Shown one piece after another: positions 53,772-62,231 of a stretch of 64,000 bases of DNA. Both the position numbers and the translations under genes were made by a program. Each line of letters starts with the position of its first letter. Positions within the stretch are counted from its first letter, which is position 1. The DNA lies in NCBI RefSeq assembly GCF_020510705.1, contig NZ_CP075184.1, positions 1,922,001 to 1,986,000 of the forward strand. The letters run 5' to 3'. This stretch comes from Acidovorax radicis (lineage in GTDB: Bacteria; Pseudomonadota; Gammaproteobacteria; Burkholderiales; Burkholderiaceae_C). Below the pieces are notes generated by a model. The model worked only from the letters and a program-made list of their open reading frames with translations, ran no database searches and was not told where the DNA came from.

Positions 53772-56700
53772 CTGAGGCCCCGCCGGTGACTGCACATTCC
53801 CCCATGACTGCGGCCTACGAACACAATGGCCAGCCCGTCTCGCGCGAGGCCTTTTATGCCATCGCCTGTGATCCTGCGCGCAGCGTGGCGGTGGAGGCCT
53901 GCGCGGGCGCTGGCAAGACCTGGATGCTGGTGTCGCGCATGCTGCGCGCCTTGCTTGACGGCGCTGCGCCGCACGAGATCCTGGCCATCACCTTCACCAA
54001 GAAGGCAGCGGGCGAAATGCGCCAGCGCCTGCAAGAGTGGCTGGAGCAATTTGCCCAGGCCCCGCTCGACACCTTGACCGCCGAGCTGGTTACCAGGGGA
54101 ATCAGCCCCCAACGCGCGCTGGATAAGCGCGAGGCGCTACAAAATCTATACCAACAGATGCTGGCCAGCGGCCGCCCGGCGCAGATCCGCACCTTCCACA
54201 GCTGGTTTGCAGCGCTGCTGGGCACGGCCCCGCTGGCGCTGCTGCAGGCCCAGGGCCTGCCCGCCCACTTTGAGTTGCTTGAAGACGATGCCGAGGCCGT
54301 GCGCGAGGTGTGGGGCCCGTTTTTGCACACCGTGTCTTCCAGCGCCGGGCTGCGGGCCGACTACGAAGCCGTGGTGGCCCAGCACGGGCGCTCGCAAACC
54401 CACAAGGCGCTGGCGGCGGCGCTCGCCAAGCGCGTGGAGTTCGACCTTGCCGACGAAGCCGGTGTGGTGGATGCATCCGTGCCCCCTTTCCAGGTGCAAT
54501 ACCCCGACCTGGCGGGGCTGGATGAACCGGCCGGGGCGCTGCAGGGTGACGCCAGCCACCAGCGCTGGCTCGCGCGGGCCAAGGCGCTGGGGGCCGAATC
54601 CAACAAGACCCCCCAAAAGGCCGCCGACGCCATCATCGATGCGCTGGCCTGCGGCGACCTGAACCAGCGCCTGGACCTGCTGCGCCGTGCGATGTTCGTG
54701 GCCAAGGAAGACCGGCTGTCCAAGAACCTCGAAAAGTTTGCCGCCGCGCAAGAGGCCGAGCCCGAGCTGCAGCGCCTGCTGACCGCCCGCCGCCAGCACG
54801 CGGCCTGGCAACACCAGCAGCGCATGGCCCGCCTGGCGCGTTGCCTGATTGCGGCGTTTGCCGCCGTCAAGCACCAGCACGGCTGGGTGGACATGAACGA
54901 TGTGGAGCGCACCGCGCTGGTCATGCTGGACGATCCCATTCTCTCGGGCTGGGTGCAGGAGCGCCTCGACGCCCGCATCCGCCACCTGCTGGTGGACGAG
55001 TTCCAGGACACCAATCCGCTGCAGTGGCAGGCGCTGCACGCCTGGCTGTCGGGCTATGCGGGCTCGGGCGGCGGCGCCAGTGGCCAGAAGCCGCCCAGCG
55101 TGTTCATCGTGGGCGACCCCAAGCAGAGCATCTACCGCTTTCGCCGTGCCGAGCCGCAGGTGTTCATCGCCGCGCAGGCCTTTGTGCGCGACGGCCTCGG
55201 GGGCGACCTGCTCAGCTGCGACCACACGCGCCGCAACGCCACGGGCGTGATCGCCGCCGTGAACCACGTGATGGGCACCGCCCAGGCTCAGCACGAGACC
55301 AGCGGCTTTCGCGACCACACCACCGAGTCCACAGACCCCGGCGTGTTGCTGCGCCTGCCGGCCATCCTGCCGCCCGATGCCGATGGTGGCGGCAGCACCG
55401 ACCCGCTTGCCTGGCGCGACAGCCTGACCGAGCCGCGCCACGAGCCCGAAGAAACCCAGCGCATGCGCGAATGCACGCAGGCCGCCGCTTGGGTGGCCGC
55501 GCAGATTGCGCAAGGCACGCCGCCCCATGAAGTGCTGGTGCTGGCGCGCAAGCGCGACCGGCTCGCCGCCATGCAAGAGGCGCTGCGTGCCCTGCACCTG
55601 CCCTGCGTGCAGCCCGAAAAGGCCGACCTGTTCGACGCCCCCGAGGTGCAGGACATCGTGGCGCTGCTCGACGCACTTGTGTCCACCGGGCATGACCTTT
55701 CGCTGGCGCGTGCGCTCAAGTCGCCGCTGTTTGGCCTGTCCGATGACGCGCTGGTGGCGTTGGCCGTGTTGCGCCGCCAGCCCGCACATGCAGGCTGCAG
55801 CTGGTTCGATCTGCTTCAAAAAAGTGAGCTGTTGCCGCTTGATACACAAGCGCTAGCGCCTGTTTTGACTCAATACAAAGCCTGGGTAGACACTTTGCCG
55901 CCCCACGATGCCCTGCACGCCATCTACCAGCATGGCGATGTGCTGGCGCGTTTTGCGGCGGCCGCGCCTGCAGCGCAGCGCACGGCGGTGCTGGCCAATC
56001 TGCGCGCGCTGCTGTCGGCCGCGCTGCAGCACGATGGAGGCCGCTATCTCACGCCCTATGCGTTTGTGCGCGCCATGAAAAAAGGTGGCGTGCGCGCGCC
56101 GGGCCGGGTCGATGCGCAGGCCATTCGCCTGCTCACCGTGCACGGCGCCAAGGGGCTGGAGGCCCGCTGCGTGCTGCTGCTCGACACCGACACCCGATCC
56201 CAAAAGGCCGAGACCATGGGCGTGCTGGTGGACTGGCCCGGCGAGCAGGCGGTGCCCACGGGTTTTGTGTTTTTGGCCAGCGAATCGAACCCGCCCCCCA
56301 GCGCCGAGGCCACCCTGGCCGCCGAGCAGCAGGCCCGCCAGCGCGAAGAGCTCAACATGCTCTACGTGGCCATGACGCGGGCCAAACATTGCCTGGCGCT
56401 GTCGGCGGTGCAGCCCTCCACGTCGGCCCCCGGCAGCTGGTGGAACCGACTGGCGCCCGTGGTCGGCGATGTGGTGTGGCCGCCGCCCGAAGGTGCACCC
56501 GACACAACCGGTTCAGGCGACACAACCGGGCAACAGCCCGCAGCACCAGGCCAGCCACACGACCAGTTCACCCTGGCCGAGCTGCCTGTTTTGCCAGCCC
56601 CTCTGCGGGGCTCTTTGCCCGCCACGTCACCCGGCTTGCAGCCAGCGCAGGCAAAGGCCGGGGCTCCGGTGGATGTGACGGTGGCCACCTCTACCGCTAC

Positions 56701-57379
56701 CTCCACCGCCGCATCCCGCCTGGGCGAAGCCATGCACCAATTGCTGGAGCAGGCCGGTGTGGCCGGTGCGGCGCTGGCCGATCTGCGCACGGCGGGCTGG
56801 CCCGCCGTGCGCGTGGCGCGGCTCGCGCAAGATTTCGACATCACACCTGGCGCCGCGCAGCAGGCCGCACACACCGCGCAGCGCATCCTGGCGGGCGAGG
56901 GCGCCTGGGCCTGGGCCCCCGCCGCCGTGGACACCGCCATCAACGAAGCACCGCTGCGCCACCAGGGGCAAAGCCTGCGCCTGGATCGCCTGGTGCATTG
57001 CCACCAGCCGCCCGAGCGCGCGGGCTGGTGGGTGCTGGACTACAAAAGCGCGGCCGAGCCCGAGCGCCAGGCCGTGCTGTTGGCGCAGCTGCAGCGTTAT
57101 CGCGACGCCGTGCAGCTGCAGGTGCCCGGCGAGCCGGTGCATGCCGCGCTGTTGACTGGCGACGGGCGCTTGGTGCGGGTGGCAGCGCGCGCAGCAGCGG
57201 TCGGGCATACTCTCGCCCCCGCTGGCGCTGAGGCTGCCGACACAGCGCCCGCACCGCCAGTGCAGGTGCCAGTACCGGTGCCTGTACCTGTGCCCCAGGC
57301 CCCACCCAGCGCAGCCCACAAAGCGCCACACATTCCCGACGCCAACGACGCCAACGATGTCCAAGGCTCCCTGTTCTGA
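53768..57379 (+). CDS. addA: AddA-type helicase-nuclease subunit (UvrD superfamily)
   Basis: The 1203-residue protein has all SF1A helicase motifs: Q-motif and Walker A EACAGAGKTWMLVSRML, ITFTKKAAGEMRQRL, LLVDEFQDTNPLQWQAL (motif II), GDPKQSIYRFRRAEP (III), LTVHGAKGLEARCVLLLDTD (V) and LNMLYVAMTRAKHCL (VI). A PD-(D/E)xK nuclease ends it (LRLDRLVH, WVLDYKSA, LQRYRDAV). The extreme C-terminus is a Pro-Val repeat tail ending QGSLF. Together with addB this replaces RecBCD. A dispersed palindromic repeat (55815-55868) is read through near residue 690. ATG at 53768 is coupled to addB. Confidence 0.92.
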   Translation: MTEAPPVTAHSPMTAAYEHNGQPVSREAFYAIACDPARSVAVEACAGAGKTWMLVSRMLRALLDGAAPHEILAITFTKKAAGEMRQRLQEWLEQFAQAPLDTLTAELVTRGISPQRALDKREALQNLYQQMLASGRPAQIRTFHSWFAALLGTAPLALLQAQGLPAHFELLEDDAEAVREVWGPFLHTVSSSAGLRADYEAVVAQHGRSQTHKALAAALAKRVEFDLADEAGVVDASVPPFQVQYPDLAGLDEPAGALQGDASHQRWLARAKALGAESNKTPQKAADAIIDALACGDLNQRLDLLRRAMFVAKEDRLSKNLEKFAAAQEAEPELQRLLTARRQHAAWQHQQRMARLARCLIAAFAAVKHQHGWVDMNDVERTALVMLDDPILSGWVQERLDARIRHLLVDEFQDTNPLQWQALHAWLSGYAGSGGGASGQKPPSVFIVGDPKQSIYRFRRAEPQVFIAAQAFVRDGLGGDLLSCDHTRRNATGVIAAVNHVMGTAQAQHETSGFRDHTTESTDPGVLLRLPAILPPDADGGGSTDPLAWRDSLTEPRHEPEETQRMRECTQAAAWVAAQIAQGTPPHEVLVLARKRDRLAAMQEALRALHLPCVQPEKADLFDAPEVQDIVALLDALVSTGHDLSLARALKSPLFGLSDDALVALAVLRRQPAHAGCSWFDLLQKSELLPLDTQALAPVLTQYKAWVDTLPPHDALHAIYQHGDVLARFAAAAPAAQRTAVLANLRALLSAALQHDGGRYLTPYAFVRAMKKGGVRAPGRVDAQAIRLLTVHGAKGLEARCVLLLDTDTRSQKAETMGVLVDWPGEQAVPTGFVFLASESNPPPSAEATLAAEQQARQREELNMLYVAMTRAKHCLALSAVQPSTSAPGSWWNRLAPVVGDVVWPPPEGAPDTTGSGDTTGQQPAAPGQPHDQFTLAELPVLPAPLRGSLPATSPGLQPAQAKAGAPVDVTVATSTATSTAASRLGEAMHQLLEQAGVAGAALADLRTAGWPAVRVARLAQDFDITPGAAQQAAHTAQRILAGEGAWAWAPAAVDTAINEAPLRHQGQSLRLDRLVHCHQPPERAGWWVLDYKSAAEPERQAVLLAQLQRYRDAVQLQVPGEPVHAALLTGDGRLVRVAARAAAVGHTLAPAGAEAADTAPAPPVQVPVPVPVPVPQAPPSAAHKAPHIPDANDANDVQGSLF
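55815..55868 (-). repeat. Dispersed palindromic element, copy 7 (inside addA, reverse orientation)
   Basis: On the plus strand it reads CAAAAAAGTGAGCTGTTGCC, then GCTTGATACACAAGCGCTAG and CGCCTGTTTTG. This is the reverse orientation relative to the gene, as in folP. It is translated as SELLPLDTQALAP, in the same register as the folP copy (EHSALSIQALG). Confidence 0.75.
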
Positions 57380-57406
57380 ACGTATCTGAATCAAAGGTTT
57401 TTACCC

Positions 57407-58840
57407 ATGCAAACACCCCACCCAGCGGCCCCCGATGCAGCCACCCCCTGGCGCTGCGACGCCGTCATCATCGGCGGCGGCCCGGCCGGGCTGATGGCCG
57501 CCGAGGTGCTGGCGCAGGCCGGTGTGGCGGTGCACTTGTTTGACGCCATGCCCTCGGTCGGGCGCAAGTTTTTGCTGGCGGGCAAGGGGGGGCTCAACCT
57601 CACGCACTCCGAGCCCCATGCGTCCTTTGCCACCCGGTTCGGCGAGCGGCAACCGCAGATCGAGCCGCTCATCCAGGCGTTTGGCGGGCCAGAGATCCGG
57701 GCCTGGGCGCAGGCGCTGGGGGTGGACACCTTCGTCGGCAGCTCGGGCCGCGTGTTTCCGTCCGACATGAAGGCCGCGCCGCTGCTGCGCGCCTGGCTGC
57801 AGCGCCTGCGGGGGCTGGGTGTGCAATTCCATATGCGCCACCGGTGGCTCGGTTGGCAAGAAGAGCCCCAACAGCCCCAACAGTCCCAAGAACCGCAAGC
57901 CGGGTCGCCAGCCCCGCAGGCGCAGCCGGTGCAAGGCGGTACCGAGCGCGCACTGCGTTTTTCTGCGCCGTCGGGTGAGGTGCTGGTGCACGCGCGCGTG
58001 CTGGTGCTGGCACTGGGTGGTGCCAGCTGGGCGCGCCTGGGGTCTGACGGCGCCTGGGTTCCCTTGCTGGCGGGGCGCGGGGTGGCCGTGGCGCCGCTGC
58101 GCCCGGCCAATTGCGGTTTTGATGTGCTGCGCGACCAGGCCCCCACTGGCGAAACCCGCCGGGCGTTTTTGCAAGAGCTGCTGGGCCGCGCACCCGAGCC
58201 CGCCATCGGCTGGACGCCCCATTTCGTGGAGCGTTTTGCAGGGCAGCCGTTCAAGACCGTCGCGCTGGATTTCACCGACAGCCAGGGCCGCAGCTTCAGC
58301 CGCCGGGGGGAGTTTGTGGTGACGGCCAGCGGGGTAGAGGGCAGCCTGATCTATGCCGCCTCGCACCTGCTGCGCGACGAGATTGAGGCCCACGGCCACG
58401 CCACGTTCCACCTCGACCTGCTGCCCGACCACAGCCCCGAACGGGTGCTGGTGGAGGTGCGCCACCCGCGCGGCGCACGCTCGCTGTCCAGCCACCTCAA
58501 AAGCCGCCTGGGGCTCGATGGCATCAAGGCTGGTGTGCTGTATGAACACCTGGGCAAAGACGGCATGAACGACCCCGTGGCGCTGGTGCACGCCATCAAG
58601 GCGCTGCCGCTCACCCTGGTCGCCGCGCGGCCGCTTGACGAAGCCATCAGCACCGCAGGCGGTGTGGTGTTTGAGTCGTTGGATCCGCACCTCATGGCCA
58701 CGGCCGCACCCGGCGTTTTCTGCGCTGGCGAAATGCTCGACTGGGAGGCACCCACGGGGGGCTACCTGCTCACCGCCAGCATGGCCAGCGGCCGGGCGGC
58801 GGGGGCGGGGGCTTTGGCTTGGCTGCAAAAGCAGGGGTGA
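57407..58840 (+). CDS. HI0933/TIGR03862-like NAD(P)/FAD-dependent flavoprotein
   Basis: A 477-residue flavoprotein of unknown substrate. The dinucleotide fold AVIIGGGPAGLMAAEVLAQAG is at residues 19-39 and GRKFLLAGKGGLNLTHSE follows, as in the HI0933 family of aminoacetone-oxidase-like proteins. The C-terminus FCAGEMLDWEAPTGGYLLTA is the second FAD-binding block. Residues about 150-172 are a Gln/Pro-rich linker (EEPQQPQQSQEPQ) encoded by a short CCCCAACAG tandem repeat. It follows addA by 27 bp and may be cotranscribed. Confidence 0.85.
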   Translation: MQTPHPAAPDAATPWRCDAVIIGGGPAGLMAAEVLAQAGVAVHLFDAMPSVGRKFLLAGKGGLNLTHSEPHASFATRFGERQPQIEPLIQAFGGPEIRAWAQALGVDTFVGSSGRVFPSDMKAAPLLRAWLQRLRGLGVQFHMRHRWLGWQEEPQQPQQSQEPQAGSPAPQAQPVQGGTERALRFSAPSGEVLVHARVLVLALGGASWARLGSDGAWVPLLAGRGVAVAPLRPANCGFDVLRDQAPTGETRRAFLQELLGRAPEPAIGWTPHFVERFAGQPFKTVALDFTDSQGRSFSRRGEFVVTASGVEGSLIYAASHLLRDEIEAHGHATFHLDLLPDHSPERVLVEVRHPRGARSLSSHLKSRLGLDGIKAGVLYEHLGKDGMNDPVALVHAIKALPLTLVAARPLDEAISTAGGVVFESLDPHLMATAAPGVFCAGEMLDWEAPTGGYLLTASMASGRAAGAGALAWLQKQG

Positions 58841-58968
58841 AGAGGTTGTCGTAGGCCCGCCCCTGCTTGCTTCGTGCCCATAGAGGCGGAGGTGGTGGGG
58901 GGTGCTTTCGGCCACAAGCGGCCATCCAAGGCCGACTGCCAACGCCATCAACACAGCATCTCCCACCA

Positions 58969-59292
58969 ATGAAACGAGTGCTCTTCATCTGTAGCCGAAA
59001 TAGGTTGCGCAGCCCAACAGCGGAGCATGTTTTCGCCTCCGTACCCGGCATCGAAACGGATTCCGCTGGCTTGGCGTCCGACGCGGATTGCCAGCTAAGC
59101 TCTGACCAGATTGAGTGGGCAGACGTTATCTGCGTCATGGAAAAACAGCATCGAACGCAACTGACTCAGAGATTCAAGCGATATTTGTCAGGTAAGAAGG
59201 TGGTTTGCCTAGACATTCAGGACAACTATCAATTCATGCAACCAGAGCTCGTCTTGCTTTTGGAAAAGCGTGTCCCGCCACACTTGCGGTAG
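58969..59292 (+). CDS. Small low-molecular-weight-type protein tyrosine phosphatase homologue
   Basis: A 107-residue protein. VLFICSRNRLRSPTAEHVF gives the P-loop C-x5-R-S (Cys9 to Arg15), and IEWADVICVMEKQHR and VVCLDIQDNYQFMQPELV follow. This matches the small COG4551-type tyrosine phosphatases, shorter than ordinary LMW-PTP at about 150 residues. The second LDIQD block may hold the general acid. Role unknown. GC content is visibly lower than in addA or the flavoprotein gene. Confidence 0.78.
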   Translation: MKRVLFICSRNRLRSPTAEHVFASVPGIETDSAGLASDADCQLSSDQIEWADVICVMEKQHRTQLTQRFKRYLSGKKVVCLDIQDNYQFMQPELVLLLEKRVPPHLR

Positions 59293-59329
59293 ATTCGCAC
59301 ATCGGCCACAACCGAACAATCAAGATCGA

Positions 59330-59746
59330 ATGGACCACTCGTCATTGCACCCGCTATCACAGGATGTGATTCAGAGATTCGATACCGAAGTGTCGTGGTA
59401 CATCGGCCACGTGCGATCTCTCGCTATGACGCCGAAAGAGTGTTGCGCCGATCAGGACAACTATCTGGTCGCAGGCGAGTTGTTCTACTTCCTGCTCCAG
59501 CCAACATCTCTGCTGACAGATCCTTCCATGCCGCTTTCAGCGGAGCAAAAATCCGCTATCGAAGTGCTACGGCAAAGTGTCCGATCGGTGCCTTTGGACG
59601 CTCGAAGCGGTGGACGAAATGCAGCGGCGTCACTCAAGGACATGCCGCACCCTTCGTGGGAGGCTCCTCGGCAAAGCGTTGCCAAGGTACTCACTGTTTT
59701 GGCGCCACTTCTGGAAGCTCGGGCAGCATGGGGCATGGCCCCTTAG
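59330..59746 (+). CDS. Hypothetical protein
   Basis: A 138-residue soluble protein I do not recognise. It begins MDHSSLHPLSQDVIQRFDTE and contains GHVRSLAMTPKECCADQDNYLVAGELFYFLLQ. No signal peptide or membrane helix is visible. It follows the small phosphatase by 37 bp, so they may share a transcript, and shares its lower GC content. It may have arrived with it. Confidence 0.5.
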   Translation: MDHSSLHPLSQDVIQRFDTEVSWYIGHVRSLAMTPKECCADQDNYLVAGELFYFLLQPTSLLTDPSMPLSAEQKSAIEVLRQSVRSVPLDARSGGRNAAASLKDMPHPSWEAPRQSVAKVLTVLAPLLEARAAWGMAP

Positions 59747-60020
59747 CTGTATCTAAAAGAAGTTTGCTTTCGCTAATTAACAGGGCTTGCTAGATGACCG
59801 CTTTGGAGACGAGCGAATGACCGAGTTGGGCCCCAAGCGACCAGTCGGCGCTTCAAACTCTGTGGGCCAAAAACACCCGCCTGCACGTCGACCATGCGAG
59901 GGGATGCCATTTTCTGGCCCCTCAAAAATGCCTGTTTCCGACCGGGCTCATTCGTCCGGAGTTTGCCTGTTCTGAGCCCGCCAAAAGGGGCGGCAGGCTG
60001 GTTCCATCGAGCGCCTTGGC

Positions 60021-60045
60021 TTCGACAGAACCTCAGCCCGAACGG
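60021..60045 (+). repeat. REP-like sequence, copy A
   Basis: It reads TTCGACAGAACCTCAGCCCG then AACGG. A second similar copy lies inverted at 62910-62932. Both sit outside genes. Confidence 0.5.
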
Positions 60046-60087
60046 ATGGATGAATGGCAGGGCATCTGCGAGCCATAAATATCAAGC

Positions 60088-60140
60088 CAAATCGGCCTCT
60101 AGCGCTTGACGTGTAAGCGGTGGCAGCTATCAATATGAAA
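60088..60140 (+). repeat. Dispersed palindromic element, copy 8 (intergenic)
   Basis: It reads GGCCTCTAGCGCTTGACG, then TGTAAGCGGTGGCAGCTATC. It is the only copy outside a gene and among the best preserved, close to the consensus GGCCTCTAGCGCTT-N7-AAGCGCTAGCAGCTAT. Confidence 0.8.
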
Positions 60141-60172
60141 GCGCTTTGTGCCACACAGCGTGCGTCCCCACG

Positions 60173-61066
60173 TTACCAAGGCACTTCAGCAAACCGCTGC
60201 ACCAAAAAGTCCAGCAGCGCGCGCACCGCTGGCGACAGGTGCCTGCGCGATGGGTACAGCGCATAGATCGTCATCACCGGCAAATCCCACCCTGGCAGCA
60301 CGGCCTGCAGTTCGCCGTTGCGCAGGTGCGGGTTGACGAGGTAAGTGGGCTGCAGCGCAATGCCGCCGCCCGTCAGCGCGGCGCGCATCAGCGTGGTGGC
60401 CTCGTTGGCGCTGAAATGGCCGCTCACGCCCACGCGTTCCACTTCATCGCCGCGCGTCAGCTGCCACACGCTTTTGCCAAAGTTGGCATAGCTCAGGCAC
60501 CGGTGCAGCGCCAGGTCGGCGGGCTGCTGCGGCACGCCATGCGCGGCCAGGTAGGCGGGCGATGCCACCAGGGCCGAGTCACACCGCGCCAGCGGCCGGC
60601 CGATGAGCAACGGGTCGGGCTCGGCGCTGATGCGGATGGCCAGGTCGATGCGCTTTTCCACCAGGTTCAGCGAGCCCTCGCTGGCGTCCAGATCAATCTT
60701 AAGCTGTGGGTGCTGCGCCAGAAAGTCGGCAATCGCCGCGCCCATCTGCGCAAACGCAAACGACACGCTGCAAGTGATGCGCAACTGGCCGCGCAGTTCG
60801 CCCTCGGCGGTGGTGGCGGTTTCTTCTTCGAGGTCTTGCGTCAGCGCCAGCATCTGCTGGCAGCGGCGCAGCGCCAGCTCGCCCGCGTCGGTCAGCGTCA
60901 CGCTGCGGGTGGTGCGCTGCAGCAGGCGGGCCTGCAGCCACTGCTCCATCTCGCCCACGTAGCGCGTGACCATGGCACGCGACATATCCAGCTTGTCGGC
61001 CGTGGCGCTGAAGCTGCCGCTGGTGGCGACTTCGGCAAATACATGCATGGCGGTCAGGCGGTCCAT
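60173..61066 (-). CDS. LysR family transcriptional regulator
   Basis: A 297-residue DNA-binding regulator. The N-terminal winged helix reads MDRLTAMHVFAEVATSGSFS with LDMSRAMVTRYVGEMEQWLQARLLQRT, in which the recognition helix has MSRAMVTRYV where most LysR proteins have S(Q)xAVS. The C-terminal type 2 periplasmic-binding-like effector domain covers residues 93-290. It is divergent from the exported metallo-beta-lactamase-fold gene at 61191, which is its likely target. Effector unknown. Confidence 0.9.
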   Translation of the reverse strand: MDRLTAMHVFAEVATSGSFSATADKLDMSRAMVTRYVGEMEQWLQARLLQRTTRSVTLTDAGELALRRCQQMLALTQDLEEETATTAEGELRGQLRITCSVSFAFAQMGAAIADFLAQHPQLKIDLDASEGSLNLVEKRIDLAIRISAEPDPLLIGRPLARCDSALVASPAYLAAHGVPQQPADLALHRCLSYANFGKSVWQLTRGDEVERVGVSGHFSANEATTLMRAALTGGGIALQPTYLVNPHLRNGELQAVLPGWDLPVMTIYALYPSRRHLSPAVRALLDFLVQRFAEVPW

Positions 61067-61190
61067 AGTGGGTTATTTGATCGATTGGTGAAACAAATAT
61101 GCGCGGATTATCTGGTTTATTGGTTCGATTGATGCAAATAAACTTCATTCCGTACCCAACACCGACCAATCAAATCTAGGAGAAACCACC
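61067..61190. promoter_or_regulatory. Divergent LysR control region
   Basis: This 124-bp AT-rich gap contains ATTTG (61075-61079) and CAAAT (61094-61098) as an imperfect inverted repeat, and several CGATTGGT-like words, including ACCAATCA in reverse. These are plausible binding sites for the divergent LysR protein. AGGAGA at about 61178 is the ribosome-binding site of the next gene. Confidence 0.4.
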
Positions 61191-62057
61191 ATGTTCCGCA
61201 CCACCCTCATCGCCGCCACCCTCGCCGTTGCCTTCACCGGCGCCCAGGCCGCCCAGCCCCTGCAAGTCAAGGTCTACAACGCCGACGGCAACAGCTTCAA
61301 CGTGAACTCCACGCTGGTGTATGGCGAGAAAGAGGCCATGGTCATCGACGCAGGCTTCACCCGTGCCGACGCGCTGCGCATTGCTGCCAACGTGCTCGAC
61401 ACGGGCAAAGAGCTGAAGACCATCTACGTGAGCCAGGCCGACCCCGACTACTACTTCGGCGTGGAGACACTCAAGGAGTTCTTCCCCCAGGCAGACGTGG
61501 TGACCACCCCTGCCGTGCTGGAGAAGATCAACGCCAAGCTCGCAGGCAAGCTCGCCTTCTGGGGCCCCAAGATGGGCGCCAACGCACCGCGCACGCCCGT
61601 GCTGCCCAAGGCCTTGAGCGGCAACACGCTGAGCGTGGACGGCCAGATGGTGGAGATCCGTGGCACCACGGGCCTGCTGGCACACCGCCCGTATGCGTGG
61701 ATTCCATCGATCAAGGCCGTGGTGGGCAACATTGGCGTGTTCGGCACCAACATGCATGTGTGGACGGCCGACACGCAAACCGTGGCCGAACGCAGCGCCT
61801 GGGTGGCCCAGCTCGACGAAATGGCCGCGCTGCAGCCCACGGTGGTGGTGCCCGGCCACATGCCCGCTGGTGGCACGCTGGCCGCCGCCAACATCAGTTA
61901 CACCAAAGGCTACCTGCAAGCCTTCGAGAAAAACGCCGCTGCCACCAAGACCAGCGCCGAACTCATCGACGCGATGAAAAAGGCCTACCCCGCAGCGCCC
62001 ATGGGCCTGTCGCTGGACATTGGCGCCAAGGTCAACAAGGGCGAGATGAAGTGGTAG
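61191..62057 (+). CDS. Exported metallo-beta-lactamase-fold protein with degenerate metal motif
   Basis: A 288-residue protein with a signal peptide (cleavage about residue 20, TGAQA). The fold is recognisable: NSTLVYGEKEAMVIDAGF, then the strand before the metal loop. The canonical HxHxDH reads QADPDY in TIYVSQADPDYYFGVETL; only the Asp is kept. VVVPGHMPAGG retains the later His, while GNIGVFGTNMHVW has Asn where Asp is usual. A zinc hydrolase activity is therefore doubtful. It is divergent from a LysR gene and probably periplasmic. Confidence 0.8.
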   Translation: MFRTTLIAATLAVAFTGAQAAQPLQVKVYNADGNSFNVNSTLVYGEKEAMVIDAGFTRADALRIAANVLDTGKELKTIYVSQADPDYYFGVETLKEFFPQADVVTTPAVLEKINAKLAGKLAFWGPKMGANAPRTPVLPKALSGNTLSVDGQMVEIRGTTGLLAHRPYAWIPSIKAVVGNIGVFGTNMHVWTADTQTVAERSAWVAQLDEMAALQPTVVVPGHMPAGGTLAAANISYTKGYLQAFEKNAAATKTSAELIDAMKKAYPAAPMGLSLDIGAKVNKGEMKW

Positions 62058-62068
62058 TAAAGGGAAGG

Positions 62069-62176
62069 GCGGCTTAAAAAGCCCTCCTGGCGTCGTTGCT
62101 CCGTCTTGCCGTACTACTCGTACTGTCTGCGACGGAGCGCCTAGCCAGGACCGCTGCGCTGGGCTTTGTAAGCCGC
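62069..62176. repeat. Large nested inverted repeat
   Basis: Four concentric pairs face each other: GCGGCTTA (62069) with TAAGCCGC (62169), AAAGCCC (62078) with GGGCTTT (62161), TCCTGGC (62085) with GCCAGGA (62144), and GCTCCGTC (62098) with GACGGAGC (62131). RNA from it would fold into one long broken hairpin. It lies between the exported protein gene and the DsbA-like gene and could be a terminator-like structure or a dispersed repeat. Confidence 0.7.
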
Positions 62177-62231
62177 TCGGCACGCTGCGACACAACATAA
62201 CCAAAGTACCCCATACCCAGGGACCTGAGCA

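Larger units (their letters stand above)
59747..60172. other. Intergenic region with repeat debris, no gene seen
   Basis: In these 426 bp I see no credible coding sequence; short frames have no homology-like features. It contains a repeat reading TTCGACAGAACCTCAGCCCG followed by AACGG (60021-60045) and an intergenic copy of the dispersed palindromic element (60088-60140). It looks like a scar of past rearrangement next to the lower-GC genes. Confidence 0.6.

Noticed and set aside
54115..54156. Possible ninth copy of the palindromic element in addA (GCGCTGGATAAGCGC then GGCGCTACAAAATCTATA)
   Set aside because: Only part of the core matches and the spacing differs; it could be chance in Ala/Lys/Glu codons. 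Left out of the count.
57866..57895. CCCCAACAG tandem words as a CRISPR-like or regulatory repeat
   Set aside because: They only encode a Gln/Pro-rich linker in the flavoprotein; there are two to three units with no spacers.
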